Source of the DNA: Alicyclobacillus tolerans
Lineage (GTDB): Bacteria; Bacillota; Bacilli; Alicyclobacillales; Alicyclobacillaceae
Assembly (NCBI RefSeq): GCF_001447355.1
Contig: NZ_JXBW01000010.1
Location: 1-64,000 of the forward strand
Length of the DNA stretch: 64,000 nt
Direction: 5' to 3'
Of the stretch, positions 47,841 through 56,269 are shown one piece after another. A model generated the notes under the pieces. It did no database searches. It was not told where the DNA came from and worked only from the letters and a program-made list of their open reading frames with translations. Position numbers and translations under genes: made by a program. Each line of letters opens with the position of its first letter. Within the stretch, counting starts at the first letter, position 1.

Positions 47841-48290
47841 TTACGACCGATGGCCTCGCGAAGTGTGGCTTTGGTCGAACTGTGTCGGATCTTTCTCTAA
47901 AAAGTTGCGGTGAGACAAGCCCAAACGCCCTAGTTCGCTAAGGTGCAAGACTGTCAGTTTATCAAGCAACTGCTTGCCGGCAGGCGTAAGGTGAATCAGA
48001 ACGCTGCGCTTATCCGCCGGATTCCTCTCCCGTTCCACCAAGCCCAGTTGTTCGCACCTCTGGATCAACCCGAGGCAACTGTGGTGGCGCAGTTGTAACC
48101 TTTCCGCCAACTCGGTCGGCGTCGCAAAGTCCCGTTCAGGAAACCCAGCCACCGCCAGAAGCAACTGATGCTGTTGCGGCGTGATGCCTACCGATCGCGC
48201 CGCTTCCTCGCTGAAATGCATAAATTTGCGCAGCCGATAACGGAATTCCGCCAATTGCACGTACTCCTGTTTAGATGGAACTCGGTTCAT
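47841..48290 (-). CDS. MarR-family transcriptional regulator
   Basis: 149 residues. The winged helix core is evident: SVGITPQQHQLLLAVAG (helix 2), ATPTELAERLQLRHHSCLGLIQRCEQLGLVER (recognition helix) and the wing NPADKRSVLIHLTPAGKQLLDKL. It is a dimeric DNA-binding repressor. The gene is divergent from the ClC gene at 48408 and may control it; the 117-base gap contains no clear dyad that I could single out. It converges on the APC permease. Confidence 0.88.
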   Translation of the reverse strand: MNRVPSKQEYVQLAEFRYRLRKFMHFSEEAARSVGITPQQHQLLLAVAGFPERDFATPTELAERLQLRHHSCLGLIQRCEQLGLVERERNPADKRSVLIHLTPAGKQLLDKLTVLHLSELGRLGLSHRNFLEKDPTQFDQSHTSRGHRS

Positions 48291-48407
48291 ACTATCCCCC
48301 CATTCGTTGCATTTTTCATCGTAACACGATATAAAATGTACCTGTGCCTATGCACACCATGAGCTATCCCGTGTCTATCACAAACTTTGAAAGGAGCCCT
48401 GTCCGTC

Positions 48408-50192
48408 ATGCAAGGTCACACCACGCGAGCCGGCGACTTCACGACCAACGGACAGATTGTCCGACTGTCTGGCGCTGCGGTGCTCGTCGGTGCCGCCTGC
48501 GCAGTTATTGCGATCGCGCTGTTGAAAGCCATCTACCTTGTCACCAATATAGCATTCTTTCATCGCCTGTCGTTTCAATATGTAACGCCCACAGACAATC
48601 ACTTAGGCGTCTTCAAGCTGCTGCCACCCATTATCGGGGCTCTTGCCATCGGCTTCATCGCTCGCTTTGGCAGCGAAAAAATTCGGGGTCACGGCATTCC
48701 GGAAGCCATTGAAGCGATGCTGGTCAACGGTAGCAAAGTGCAGCCAAAAGTAGCCTTTTGGAAGCCGATATCCGCCGCTATTTCCATCGGTTCAGGCGGA
48801 CCGTTTGGTGCGGAAGGTCCGATTATCATGACTGGTGGATCGTTTGGCTCCCTGCTGGGTCAATGGCTGCACACGTCGTCTATTGAACGTCGCATTCTGC
48901 TTGTTGCCGGTGCTGCGGGTGGCATGTCTGCAACGTTTTCCGCCCCCGTTTCGGCCGTCCTCTTCGCCGTCGAACTGCTTGTGTTTGAATTTAAGCCACG
49001 CAGTCTTGTCCCGATTGCACTGGCCAGTTCGGTTGCCGACGTCATTCGCATCGCCTGGATTGGGCCCGGTCCAATCTTCCCTGTTCCCTCCCTACATACC
49101 ATACCGTATATCGGCTATGGCGCGTCTGTAGGACTCGGGTTTGTGGGAAGTCTCGCCGCTATCGTCTTAACGCGGTCCATTTACGGTATGGAAGACTTGT
49201 TTCGCAAGTTGCCAGTGCACTGGATGTGGTGGCCCGCGCTCGGCGCAATGGCCATTGGCTTAGGCGGCATTGTCTCTCCACGCGCACTCGGAGTTGGCTA
49301 CGATACCATCGCGGCAGTACTCAACACGCAGTTATCGCTTCATACCGTACTCATCCTCCTTGTCGTCAAGGCTCTCATTTGGGTCATTGCGCTTGGCTCC
49401 GGCACTTCCGGTGGCATTCTGGCACCCATCTTGATGATTGGTGGGTGCTTAGGGGAAGCACTGGGCGTTGTCATGCACGCGCCACACCCTGGATTATGGG
49501 CCCTACTTGGCATGTCGGCCGTTTTTTCGGGCGTTACGCGCACGCCGTTTACGAGCGTGATCTTTCCCATCGAATTAACGCACGATTTTGGCGCTCTATT
49601 GCCCCTTTTAATCACATCGTGCATCGCCACTGGCACATCCGCTTTCGTTTTGCGCCGCTCAATTTTGACCGAACGGATTGCTCGCCGTGGGCTACATCTG
49701 ACACGCGAATACAGTGTCGATCCGCTGGAGATGCACTTGGTTCGCGAGATCGTGTCGAGATCGGACGTCAAAGTGTCTGTTCAGGCTCCCGTCAGACATG
49801 TCGCCAAGCTCATTCTCGAAAGCCAGACCGAGATGCCAACTTGGATTGAGCTTGTCGACACGTCCAATCATTTCGTTGGGGCGATGCAAAGTACGGCCAT
49901 CTTGCACAGTGCCAAACGCGACCCCAGCCGCACGATTGGCGCGTGTATGGGACGCGTCGTCGAAATGGCTGCCGACTTACCCGTAAAGCGCGTCCTAGAC
50001 TTTATGATTCAAGAGGATCTGGAGTGGGTTCGCATCAACGATGAGCAGCAACCGATAGGCTTTGTCTCTGTGCAGCAGATCCTGAAACTGCGAGAACGTT
50101 ACCTACAGGAGGAACAACATCGCCAGCGCACATTCAGCTTGCCTTGGTGGCAACCAACCATTGGCGATGGTTCGACGGTCCAAGACGCTTAA
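48408..50192 (+). CDS. ClC-family chloride channel/transporter with CBS domains
   Basis: 594 residues. About residues 1-430 form the ClC membrane domain, with the selectivity motifs GSGGPFGAEGP (helix D region) and GSGTSGGILAP (helix F region). A region without clear membrane segments (about 430-575) holds two CBS units: DVKVSVQAPVRHVAKLIL and MAADLPVKRVLDFMIQ. It moves chloride or another anion across the membrane. In an acid habitat it could balance charge during acid resistance (inference). ATG follows AAAGGAG by 11 bases. Divergent from a MarR gene. Confidence 0.9.
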   Translation: MQGHTTRAGDFTTNGQIVRLSGAAVLVGAACAVIAIALLKAIYLVTNIAFFHRLSFQYVTPTDNHLGVFKLLPPIIGALAIGFIARFGSEKIRGHGIPEAIEAMLVNGSKVQPKVAFWKPISAAISIGSGGPFGAEGPIIMTGGSFGSLLGQWLHTSSIERRILLVAGAAGGMSATFSAPVSAVLFAVELLVFEFKPRSLVPIALASSVADVIRIAWIGPGPIFPVPSLHTIPYIGYGASVGLGFVGSLAAIVLTRSIYGMEDLFRKLPVHWMWWPALGAMAIGLGGIVSPRALGVGYDTIAAVLNTQLSLHTVLILLVVKALIWVIALGSGTSGGILAPILMIGGCLGEALGVVMHAPHPGLWALLGMSAVFSGVTRTPFTSVIFPIELTHDFGALLPLLITSCIATGTSAFVLRRSILTERIARRGLHLTREYSVDPLEMHLVREIVSRSDVKVSVQAPVRHVAKLILESQTEMPTWIELVDTSNHFVGAMQSTAILHSAKRDPSRTIGACMGRVVEMAADLPVKRVLDFMIQEDLEWVRINDEQQPIGFVSVQQILKLRERYLQEEQHRQRTFSLPWWQPTIGDGSTVQDA

Positions 50193-50204
50193 ACATAAGA
50201 AAAC

Positions 50205-50224
50205 GGCAAAGCTCACTTTGCCCT
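50205..50224. terminator. Short hairpin at the junction of the ClC gene and the paralogous small protein
   Basis: GGCAAAG and CTTTGCC pair around CTCA at 50205-50222, followed by CTCTT. It overlaps the stop codon region of the minus-strand gene. Confidence 0.4.
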
Positions 50225-50479
50225 CTTCCAAATCATCATTCTATCCTTGCGACTTTGGGGATTGATGCCTTGCGCGCGCAGCCATTTGGCTGCCTCTGTT
50301 TTTTCTTCCGGTGAAAGAGGAACATCCAATTCGGCGGCCAGTGTCGAAATGAGGTGTTTCGTACGTTCAAGACTTTGGAGATCGGTTTCTGAATAACGAA
50401 GAAATACCTGATTCGCCTTGCGCCAATGAAGCGGATTGGCCATTTTTCGCCGAAAAATTTTCAGCGCCTTGGATTCCAT
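50213..50479 (-). CDS. Small hypothetical protein, paralogue of the protein at 44102
   Basis: 88 residues, soluble, basic. It shares LxIFRxKxANPLxWR, DL, VPxxPxE and WLxAQxIxPxxxxxxMxxW with the protein at 44102-44380. Start ATG follows GGGGAG by 8 bases. Unlike its paralogue it stands alone, convergent with the ClC gene, and does not follow a cyclase. The conserved WRK/WRR and WL.AQ motifs suggest a small DNA- or protein-binding domain, but nothing in it names a function. Confidence 0.65.
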   Translation of the reverse strand: MESKALKIFRRKMANPLHWRKANQVFLRYSETDLQSLERTKHLISTLAAELDVPLSPEEKTEAAKWLRAQGINPQSRKDRMMIWKRAK

Positions 50480-50714
50480 ATGCGTGTCTCCCCCTGCTTC
50501 CTGCTTTTCTGTTACCGGCAGTAGGTCTGGTTGCCTTAAGGTATGTATGACCCGGGCGTGGGTTGTCGGCAACCGCCCCAAAACGGCGTCCGTTGCTGGC
50601 GCAACACGTGATACCATCCGCCCACAAGGCGGACACGCCATGCCAATCTGTCATTGCGGGTTCACAGACGAGTCGCATACACTGTCACATCTTTGCAACC
50701 AGGGGGTGAAATCC

Positions 50715-50831
50715 ATGTACGACGGTGGAACATTCGGTGGCTACACGCGCTGGGCAGTGGTGTTCCTCATTATCTTCGTCTTGTTCTTCCTCCTTGTCCC
50801 AGCCTATGGAGCAACTGGCGCCGGCTACTGA
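50715..50831 (+). CDS. Small hydrophobic protein of the YjcZ/GY-rich type
   Basis: 38 residues: a Gly/Tyr-rich N-terminus (MYDGGTFGGYTRW), one hydrophobic segment (AVVFLIIFVLFFLLVPAY) and a short tail GATGAGY. Such mini-proteins, like YjcZ of Bacillus, occur in spore-formers and are often expressed in the spore compartment. An AGGGGGTGA site ends 5 bases before the ATG. It stands alone, followed by a stable hairpin. Confidence 0.65.
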   Translation: MYDGGTFGGYTRWAVVFLIIFVLFFLLVPAYGATGAGY

Positions 50832-50842
50832 TGGGGATACAA

Positions 50843-50870
50843 GACACAGGGTCGCTCCCGACCCTGTGTC
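50843..50870. terminator. Perfect hairpin between convergent genes
   Basis: GACACAGGGTCG (50843-50854) pairs perfectly with CGACCCTGTGTC (50859-50870) around CTCC. No T run follows. It lies between the YjcZ-like gene and the end of the minus-strand transporter gene. Confidence 0.6.
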
Positions 50871-50891
50871 CCCATCATTCTGCTGCACCTA

Positions 50892-52259
50892 TCACATCTG
50901 GTTCCCTACTTCTGACGCTTCGGCCGAGTTAAGAATTTCGAGCATCCGTCCTTTTGTCCGCGGCCCGAACCAAGCCGTGATAATGGCCAATAAAATCCAT
51001 GCCGCCGCGATGTAGATGAACACACTCTGGTACCCGTAGTGGTTGTAAATAGCGACCACAATCATCGGCCCAAACACGTTGGCCAGGCGGCCAACGCCAT
51101 AAACCAAGCCAGCACCGGAGTTGCGAACTTCGGTTGGATACAATTCAGGCGTATATGCGTACAACAGTGGCGCAAATGTCTGCAGAAACATTGCAACTAA
51201 GAAACCAAAGACAATGATGATAGCAGTCTTAAACGTCAGGCCGTACAACAGGCCACAGATGGAAATCGCGATCGCAAAAATCACGACGAGCCATTTCCGG
51301 TCCAGCCGATCCGAAAGCAGATATGCGATAAATGCGCCCGGTACGGCGCCAATGGACATTGCCGAAGACCAAGCAAGCGAATGAACCAGAGAAAAGCCGT
51401 GAGCCACGAGCAGCGTTGGCACCCAAGACATGAATCCGTAAAAACCGAGCGTCTGCAAAATCCAGACGACGAGCAGAACCAAGGTGCGACCAAGGTATTT
51501 TCCGCTGAACAACTCGCCATAGCCGCGCTGACTGACCGCCGGCTCCACTCGTTCGACAGGATTAGGCAACGGACCTTTTTCGGTCTCGACTTGACGTTCA
51601 ATGGCGGTCATCACGCTGTTGGCATCGGCGAGACGGCCTCTGTTCTCGTACCAACGCGGAGATTCATACATCCGGCCAGCGAGAATGGCGAAGATGAATC
51701 CGAGCGCTCCCCAAATGTACACAAACCGCCAACCCCATGGTGCGACGGGTACCAAAAAACGCGCGACGTAGGCCGTAATGGGAATTCCGCACAGGCCAAT
51801 CGTCATGATGAGACCTTGATACGTACCGCGCTTCTTGGCTGGAAAGACTTCGCTGATATAGGTGATGCCCACCACCGTCATAGCCGAAAGTCCGAATCCT
51901 GTGACCAGCCTCGTGACAAACAACATGGTCATACTCATGGCAAACGCATTCAACAGCGAAAAGATGGAATAAATCAGGATTGTAAAAATCAGACTGCGCT
52001 TGCGCCCAATCCGATCCGACACATACCCGATGACCGACGCGCCTAGAAACATGCCAAGAAACGTCGCAGAGGTCACGTTTCCAATCGCGGAAAGCTGCAA
52101 ATTCCACGCTTTTTCAATGGCAGGTGCCGTATACGACAATGTGTTGATGTCGCCCAATTCAAAGAAAAAGGCAAACGCGAGCACCCAGATCACATACCGG
52201 TGAAACGACGAAATAGGCAACCTCTCGAGGCGCGCGCCAATGGAAGCCGTCGATGACAT
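50892..52259 (-). CDS. tcuC: MFS transporter of the tricarballylate module (TcuC-like)
   Basis: 455 residues with twelve hydrophobic segments, sugar/carboxylate-type MFS (motif A as GYVSDRIGRKRSL between TM2 and TM3, SEVFPAKKRGTYQG after TM4). The N-terminus carries an extended loop before TM1. It is the last gene of the group tcuA-tcuB-prpF on the same strand, 80 bases after prpF, with a GGGAGGG site before the ATG. In Salmonella tcuC is the MFS tricarballylate carrier of the same gene set, so this one probably imports tricarballylate, citrate or aconitate. The specific substrate is inference from context. Confidence 0.8.
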   Translation of the reverse strand: MSSTASIGARLERLPISSFHRYVIWVLAFAFFFELGDINTLSYTAPAIEKAWNLQLSAIGNVTSATFLGMFLGASVIGYVSDRIGRKRSLIFTILIYSIFSLLNAFAMSMTMLFVTRLVTGFGLSAMTVVGITYISEVFPAKKRGTYQGLIMTIGLCGIPITAYVARFLVPVAPWGWRFVYIWGALGFIFAILAGRMYESPRWYENRGRLADANSVMTAIERQVETEKGPLPNPVERVEPAVSQRGYGELFSGKYLGRTLVLLVVWILQTLGFYGFMSWVPTLLVAHGFSLVHSLAWSSAMSIGAVPGAFIAYLLSDRLDRKWLVVIFAIAISICGLLYGLTFKTAIIIVFGFLVAMFLQTFAPLLYAYTPELYPTEVRNSGAGLVYGVGRLANVFGPMIVVAIYNHYGYQSVFIYIAAAWILLAIITAWFGPRTKGRMLEILNSAEASEVGNQM

Positions 52260-52339
52260 CGTCTTCCCTCCCAGCCCTGATTTTTGAAAGCGCATACACC
52301 AATGCCGTCATAACCGTTTTGCCTGCGCCTCACCACCCT

Positions 52340-53470
52340 TCAGATCCACGCCATACCCGCGATCAGCGGACGCGCAGTGCGCATAAGTGTCACTTTTGTC
52401 ACCCTTGGAACGGTGTCATCTTCAACCTCGGCACCCACTTCCAAGATGCCTGCCGGATGGCCAATGCGGATCATCCCAGGCGCTTTCCCAAGTTCGCTCA
52501 CATGGTCATGTGCCACCGTGCCTGGCAGTTTGCACGCGACAGCCAGCGCAATGGCGCCTGTTACAGCATATGTGGGATGCAGCCGCCCCATGGTGAGGAC
52601 ACGCGCCGAAATGTCGTATGCGCAGGCTTCCACTGCCGAGCCACTGGTTGTTTGGTAGGCAACCGGTGTGTGCACGAGCGCAATCTTAGGTAACGCATGG
52701 GTTGTCGGATTGATGATCTCGTGCTCGTCGTAGAGCCCCAACATCCGCCCTACCTGCTGCCGAACCCATTCGATGGTCGGCCAAGCGTGCTTCATGTCAA
52801 CCTCCCTCACTTCGCTGCCAAGCAGCCCCAGTTCCTCTGCAGCCATTAGCACAGTCAAATTGCCAGCGTCGATGACGGTCACGCGAAACCGGCGCCCATC
52901 CTTAATCACCACCTCGTCGACTCGCCGCCCCGTCGGCAACAGGCTGCCACTGACCCCGCCCCCAATGCGGAAGAAGTCGAGATAAATGGGCGAGCCCGTT
53001 CCCGGCACCCCTGCGATGCTGGTATCGCCCTCCGGAGCAAAACGTCTGTCCTTCACGGCAAAATGCGACACAATAAGGGCATCGGTATTCGTGTTGTAAA
53101 TGCGCACCGTGGCAATGCCGTCGCGCTGGACGTCTACCAGCCCACTGTTGACCGCAAACGGCCCCACAGCAGAGGAGATGTTGCCGCAATTAGGACGATA
53201 ATCGATGTACGGCTCGTCGATACTGACCTGGCCAAAGGTGTAGTCGACGTCCGCGTCCAATCGCGAAGAAGCTTCGACGATAGCCAACTTGCTTGTGGTC
53301 GGCGTCGCCCCACCCAACCCGTCGATCTGCCTCGAATCGGGACTGCCAAACAGACGGAGCAGAATGCGGTCACGCTCAGTCGGATCGGCAGGCAAATCGC
53401 GCCCGCGCACCATGATCCCTTTGCTCGTACCCCCGCGGTAAATGGCACACGGAATCGTACACAACGCCAT
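52340..53470 (-). CDS. prpF: PrpF-family isomerase, probable aconitate isomerase
   Basis: 376 residues of the PrpF family (diaminopimelate-epimerase-like fold, two similar halves). The pattern IPCAIYRGGTSKGIMVRGRDLP, IDGLGGATPTTSKLAIVE, YRPNCGNISSAVGPFAV and MKHAWPTIEW is typical, including the active-site Lys in TSKG. PrpF isomerises trans-aconitate and 2-methylaconitate to the cis forms. Here it lies in a tricarballylate gene set whose dehydrogenase yields cis-aconitate, so aconitate isomerisation fits better than the methylcitrate cycle. The ATG at 53470 was preferred over one 6 bases upstream on spacing to AAGGGGG. A promoter and a terminator-like leader lie upstream. Confidence 0.85.
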   Translation of the reverse strand: MALCTIPCAIYRGGTSKGIMVRGRDLPADPTERDRILLRLFGSPDSRQIDGLGGATPTTSKLAIVEASSRLDADVDYTFGQVSIDEPYIDYRPNCGNISSAVGPFAVNSGLVDVQRDGIATVRIYNTNTDALIVSHFAVKDRRFAPEGDTSIAGVPGTGSPIYLDFFRIGGGVSGSLLPTGRRVDEVVIKDGRRFRVTVIDAGNLTVLMAAEELGLLGSEVREVDMKHAWPTIEWVRQQVGRMLGLYDEHEIINPTTHALPKIALVHTPVAYQTTSGSAVEACAYDISARVLTMGRLHPTYAVTGAIALAVACKLPGTVAHDHVSELGKAPGMIRIGHPAGILEVGAEVEDDTVPRVTKVTLMRTARPLIAGMAWI

Positions 53471-53492
53471 GATCATCGCCCCCTTTGCGCAC

Positions 53493-53566
53493 AAAAAGCC
53501 CAGCACAATCCGAATGTCGGACCATGCTGGGCTTCACGCGATACTTCGCCAGAGGATGTCTGGCGA
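53493..53566 (-). promoter_or_regulatory. Leader with hairpin and terminator before prpF (possible attenuator)
   Basis: Minus-strand order: a hairpin, TCGCCAGA/TCTGGCGA (53546-53566), then a terminator stem AGCCCAGCA/TGCTGGGCT (53497-53533) followed by TTTTT. The terminator ends only about 10 bases before the prpF ribosome site, and the promoter lies upstream of both, so prpF is transcribed only if the terminator is bypassed. The same arrangement occurs before tcuA. Confidence 0.6.
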
Positions 53567-53604
53567 CTCGACACGAAACAGCAGTCTGTTATTTGATTAC
53601 CCTT

Positions 53605-53633
53605 ACCATAATGCGGCGATGTCACTGTGTCAA
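53605..53633 (-). promoter_or_regulatory. Promoter for prpF and the MFS gene
   Basis: On the minus strand TTGACA (complement of 53628-53633), 17 bases, TATGGT (complement of 53605-53610). It overlaps the very end of tcuB, giving prpF and tcuC a transcript separate from tcuAB with a leader of about 130 bases. Confidence 0.65.
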
Positions 53634-54709
53634 TGGCCAGACAAGCGGTGCATCCGCTCTTCTTCTGCGTACCGCACCAGCGCCAGACAGCGATAAATGA
53701 AGTGACCAAACTTCGAATATGGCGCGGTAAAAAAGAGAGCCGCCACGAAACTGAGATGGATGACCAGTACCGGGCCCATGACCGAAGTTTTGCGCAAGAG
53801 GAGCAACAAAAGTCCACTGCCAGCCACGAGTAGCATGGACCACAGAAAGGCTCGCCCAGACTGATACGCTCCCTCGTCAACCGTATCCCGATTCACACCT
53901 AGCTTGACATACAGCAATCCGGCGCATCCAACAAGCAAGCCCACGCCACCGATAATGCCTAGCAAAACGACGGGACTCGCGACAGGATAAGGGGCTTGCT
54001 TGTGCAGGATATGCGATTCGTATGCCGCTAGGCACGTCGATGCGAAATCGAGCAGGAATCCATAAAAGACACCATGATGAAACCACTTTCGCCATCGCGA
54101 TAGAGGTTCGTCCTTAGTGCCACCAAGATGGCGCAAGGACAGCGCATACCGCACGGCCTGCAGAATATCGCGCACCTGTACGGCGCTCGAGTCGAGCGTG
54201 CGTATGTCGCGCCAGAATCGCCATGCCCCAAGTCCCCAGCCGCAGACCAGCCATAAAGCCAAGGCTCCAAATACTGCTTCGAGCACCGCTTCCGACAAAA
54301 CGGTGTAAAACGATCCGCCCTCAGCGCCAAAGACCCTTCCTTGTGTCACAAGGGAAATCACAGAAAACAGGATACAGGCCCCAATGACAGCCCACATAAA
54401 GCCCCAGCCACCTTGGAATACCCGGGCGAACGGTCCCGGCCACACATATTTGCGATAGGACGCCTGCCGCAGTGCGGCGAACAAGCGCGGCGGATTGATG
54501 CCAAATTCGTGAGGCGGCGCAAATGGACAGGCAAAGACACATTCCTTACAATCGTGACAAAGGTTTGCAAAGTAAGCGAGATCGGCGTCCCGATAGTCGC
54601 GGCGCCACTCAATGGCGCGCCATACCGCGCAAAATCCTTCGCAATAGCGACAAGCGTTGCACACGCGCATTTGCCGCTTACCTTCCTCCATCAGTTCACC
54701 GTGCGACAC
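53630..54709 (-). CDS. tcuB: TcuB (CitB)-type iron-sulfur and heme membrane protein
   Basis: 359 residues. The N-terminus holds two [4Fe-4S]-type Cys clusters: CNACRYCEGFC and CHDCKECVFAC. The C-terminal two thirds have about six hydrophobic segments with several His residues that can bind heme. In Salmonella TcuB reoxidises the flavin of TcuA and passes electrons to the quinone pool. The GTG start overlaps the tcuA end by 14 bases and has GGGAGGGAG upstream, so tcuAB is translationally coupled. The protein is complete in length for the family. Confidence 0.9.
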   Translation of the reverse strand: MSHGELMEEGKRQMRVCNACRYCEGFCAVWRAIEWRRDYRDADLAYFANLCHDCKECVFACPFAPPHEFGINPPRLFAALRQASYRKYVWPGPFARVFQGGWGFMWAVIGACILFSVISLVTQGRVFGAEGGSFYTVLSEAVLEAVFGALALWLVCGWGLGAWRFWRDIRTLDSSAVQVRDILQAVRYALSLRHLGGTKDEPLSRWRKWFHHGVFYGFLLDFASTCLAAYESHILHKQAPYPVASPVVLLGIIGGVGLLVGCAGLLYVKLGVNRDTVDEGAYQSGRAFLWSMLLVAGSGLLLLLLRKTSVMGPVLVIHLSFVAALFFTAPYSKFGHFIYRCLALVRYAEEERMHRLSGH

Positions 54710-56087
54710 GTGCTGCTCCCTCCCCTGCGATCCGCCCTACAACCGCACCCATCGTCAGACCAAAGCCCGCCAAGTAACCGCGGCGCAAAACGTTGCCTGC
54801 CACCATCTCTCCCGCCGCAAACGCGTTTTCCATGGCCCCTCCACCGGCAAGCTGCACACGCGCGTCGGGTCCTATGCGCACGCCGCGATACGTGAACGTG
54901 ATGCCCGCCCGTAACGGATAGGCATAAAACGGCGGCGTATCGATCCGCTGCGCCCAATGAGATTTGCACGGCTCCACGCCCACCGTACGACAGTCATCGA
55001 GATCGCCCGGACGAAACGTGCCTGGCTGCACCGCCGCATTGTATGTGTCGACCGTCTGCTGCACGCGCGATGCATCCAATCCCAGCCGTATGGCGAGATC
55101 CGCCACCGAAGAGGCCACGATAGGTGGAAAGACAGACGGCATAAACTTGTCGACGACCTTGCTGTCGATGATGGAGTAGGCCACTTGACCCGGCTGTCGC
55201 GCGATGAGCCCTCCCCAGATGGCATACCGCTTTGGCCAAAAGTCCTCGCCCTCGTCATAAAACCGCTCGCCACGCTGGTTGACGACAATACCAAATGGCA
55301 CACTGTCCAATCTGGTCACGATACCGCCATCAAATTTGGGCGCCCGCCCGTCGACCGCAACCGCGTGAAACGCCTGTGGATGCCCAACCGGCTCTGCGCC
55401 AGCGGACAGCAACAAATCGATCGTGTTGCCTTGGTTGTAAGCTGTTCCGCGGATAATGAAGTTATCGGCCGCATCCCCCCAATGCTGCCGCAACCACGAG
55501 ATGTTCGCCTCGTATCCGCCTGCCGCAAATACGACAGCGCAAGCGCGGATCCGTACAACTTCGCCATTTTTTCGCACCTGCGCTGAGCCAAACACGTTCC
55601 CAGCTATATCGATGTCCTCAAGCATTGCGTCATACCAAATCGCAATGCGCTTTTTTTCCGCCGTACGATAGTAGGCATTCATCATGGCCCGACCGCCGCC
55701 CAGCATGAACATGTTGGTACGCGCCAGATGGAGTGTGCCAGCCAGAGGTTCCTGCCAGCGCACGCCTTGCTGAGACAGCCATGCTGGCAAAGCCTCCGAA
55801 CGCTCGACCACCAAGCGCGCTAATCCTTCGTCCATCTCACCGCCCGCCACGCGTCGCAAGTCGTCGAGAAACTCGCCTGGAGAATAGGTAGCCAGCATGT
55901 GCTCAGTAGGTTTCTCATGCATGATGCGGAAATCTCGCGTGTGCCTGCTGTTGCCACCCCGGTAGAATTGAGGTGCTCGCTCAATGACGATCACGCTTGC
56001 ACCGTGATCGCACGCGGACAAGGCAGCCGCCATGGCGGCATTGCCACCGCCGACAACGAGCACATCACAGGCAACAGAAGCTGTCAT
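54696..56087 (-). CDS. tcuA: FAD-dependent tricarballylate dehydrogenase
   Basis: 463 residues of the fumarate reductase/succinate dehydrogenase flavoprotein fold. The dinucleotide motif CDVLVVGGGNAAMAAALSA is at the N-terminus, RGGNSRHTRDFRI and MFMLGGGRAMMNAYY are typical of TcuA, and the catalytic region with Arg and His lies in GGIVTRLDSVPFGIV and following. GAFGL-like FAD end motif is AFAAGEMVAGNVL. It oxidises tricarballylate to cis-aconitate. ATG follows GGGAGGTGA by 6 bases. First gene of the tcuAB pair, with a terminator hairpin right upstream. Confidence 0.9.
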   Translation of the reverse strand: MTASVACDVLVVGGGNAAMAAALSACDHGASVIVIERAPQFYRGGNSRHTRDFRIMHEKPTEHMLATYSPGEFLDDLRRVAGGEMDEGLARLVVERSEALPAWLSQQGVRWQEPLAGTLHLARTNMFMLGGGRAMMNAYYRTAEKKRIAIWYDAMLEDIDIAGNVFGSAQVRKNGEVVRIRACAVVFAAGGYEANISWLRQHWGDAADNFIIRGTAYNQGNTIDLLLSAGAEPVGHPQAFHAVAVDGRAPKFDGGIVTRLDSVPFGIVVNQRGERFYDEGEDFWPKRYAIWGGLIARQPGQVAYSIIDSKVVDKFMPSVFPPIVASSVADLAIRLGLDASRVQQTVDTYNAAVQPGTFRPGDLDDCRTVGVEPCKSHWAQRIDTPPFYAYPLRAGITFTYRGVRIGPDARVQLAGGGAMENAFAAGEMVAGNVLRRGYLAGFGLTMGAVVGRIAGEGAARVAR

Positions 56088-56120
56088 AGATCGGTCACCT
56101 CCCAGTAACCAGTGCGCGCA

Positions 56121-56202
56121 AAACAAAAAGATGCACCCCGGCCTTCAGACCGACTGGTGCATCTTTGATTCCTTGCCCAACGGAGAATTGAGCAACTCAA
56201 AC
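56121..56202 (-). promoter_or_regulatory. Leader with hairpin and terminator before tcuA (possible attenuator)
   Basis: On the minus strand a weak hairpin, TTGCTC/GGGCAA (near 56173-56195), precedes a strong terminator stem AAAGATGCACC/GGTGCATCTTT (56127-56166) followed by TTTTTGTTTT. The tcuA ribosome site begins only about 17 bases later, leaving no room for a promoter, so transcription must pass the terminator. A trivial alternative is that it ends the DUF3870 transcript and tcuA has an unusual promoter inside the stem region. Confidence 0.55.
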
Positions 56203-56269
56203 ATGACAGTCTCGCATCGCTTTTGAAATGGATACTTCCATACTACGCTCGTCTTGCACAAATATGACC

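Noticed and set aside
48291-48407. Fluoride riboswitch in front of the ClC gene
   Set aside because: The gap between the MarR and ClC genes lacks the conserved fluoride riboswitch sequence, and the channel motifs are not those of the fluoride-specific branch as far as I can see.
53546-53566. ANTAR-type or T-box element in the prpF leader
   Set aside because: There is only one clear short hairpin before the terminator and its loop lacks the ANTAR hexamer pattern; no T-box core (GGGTGGNACCGCG) is present.
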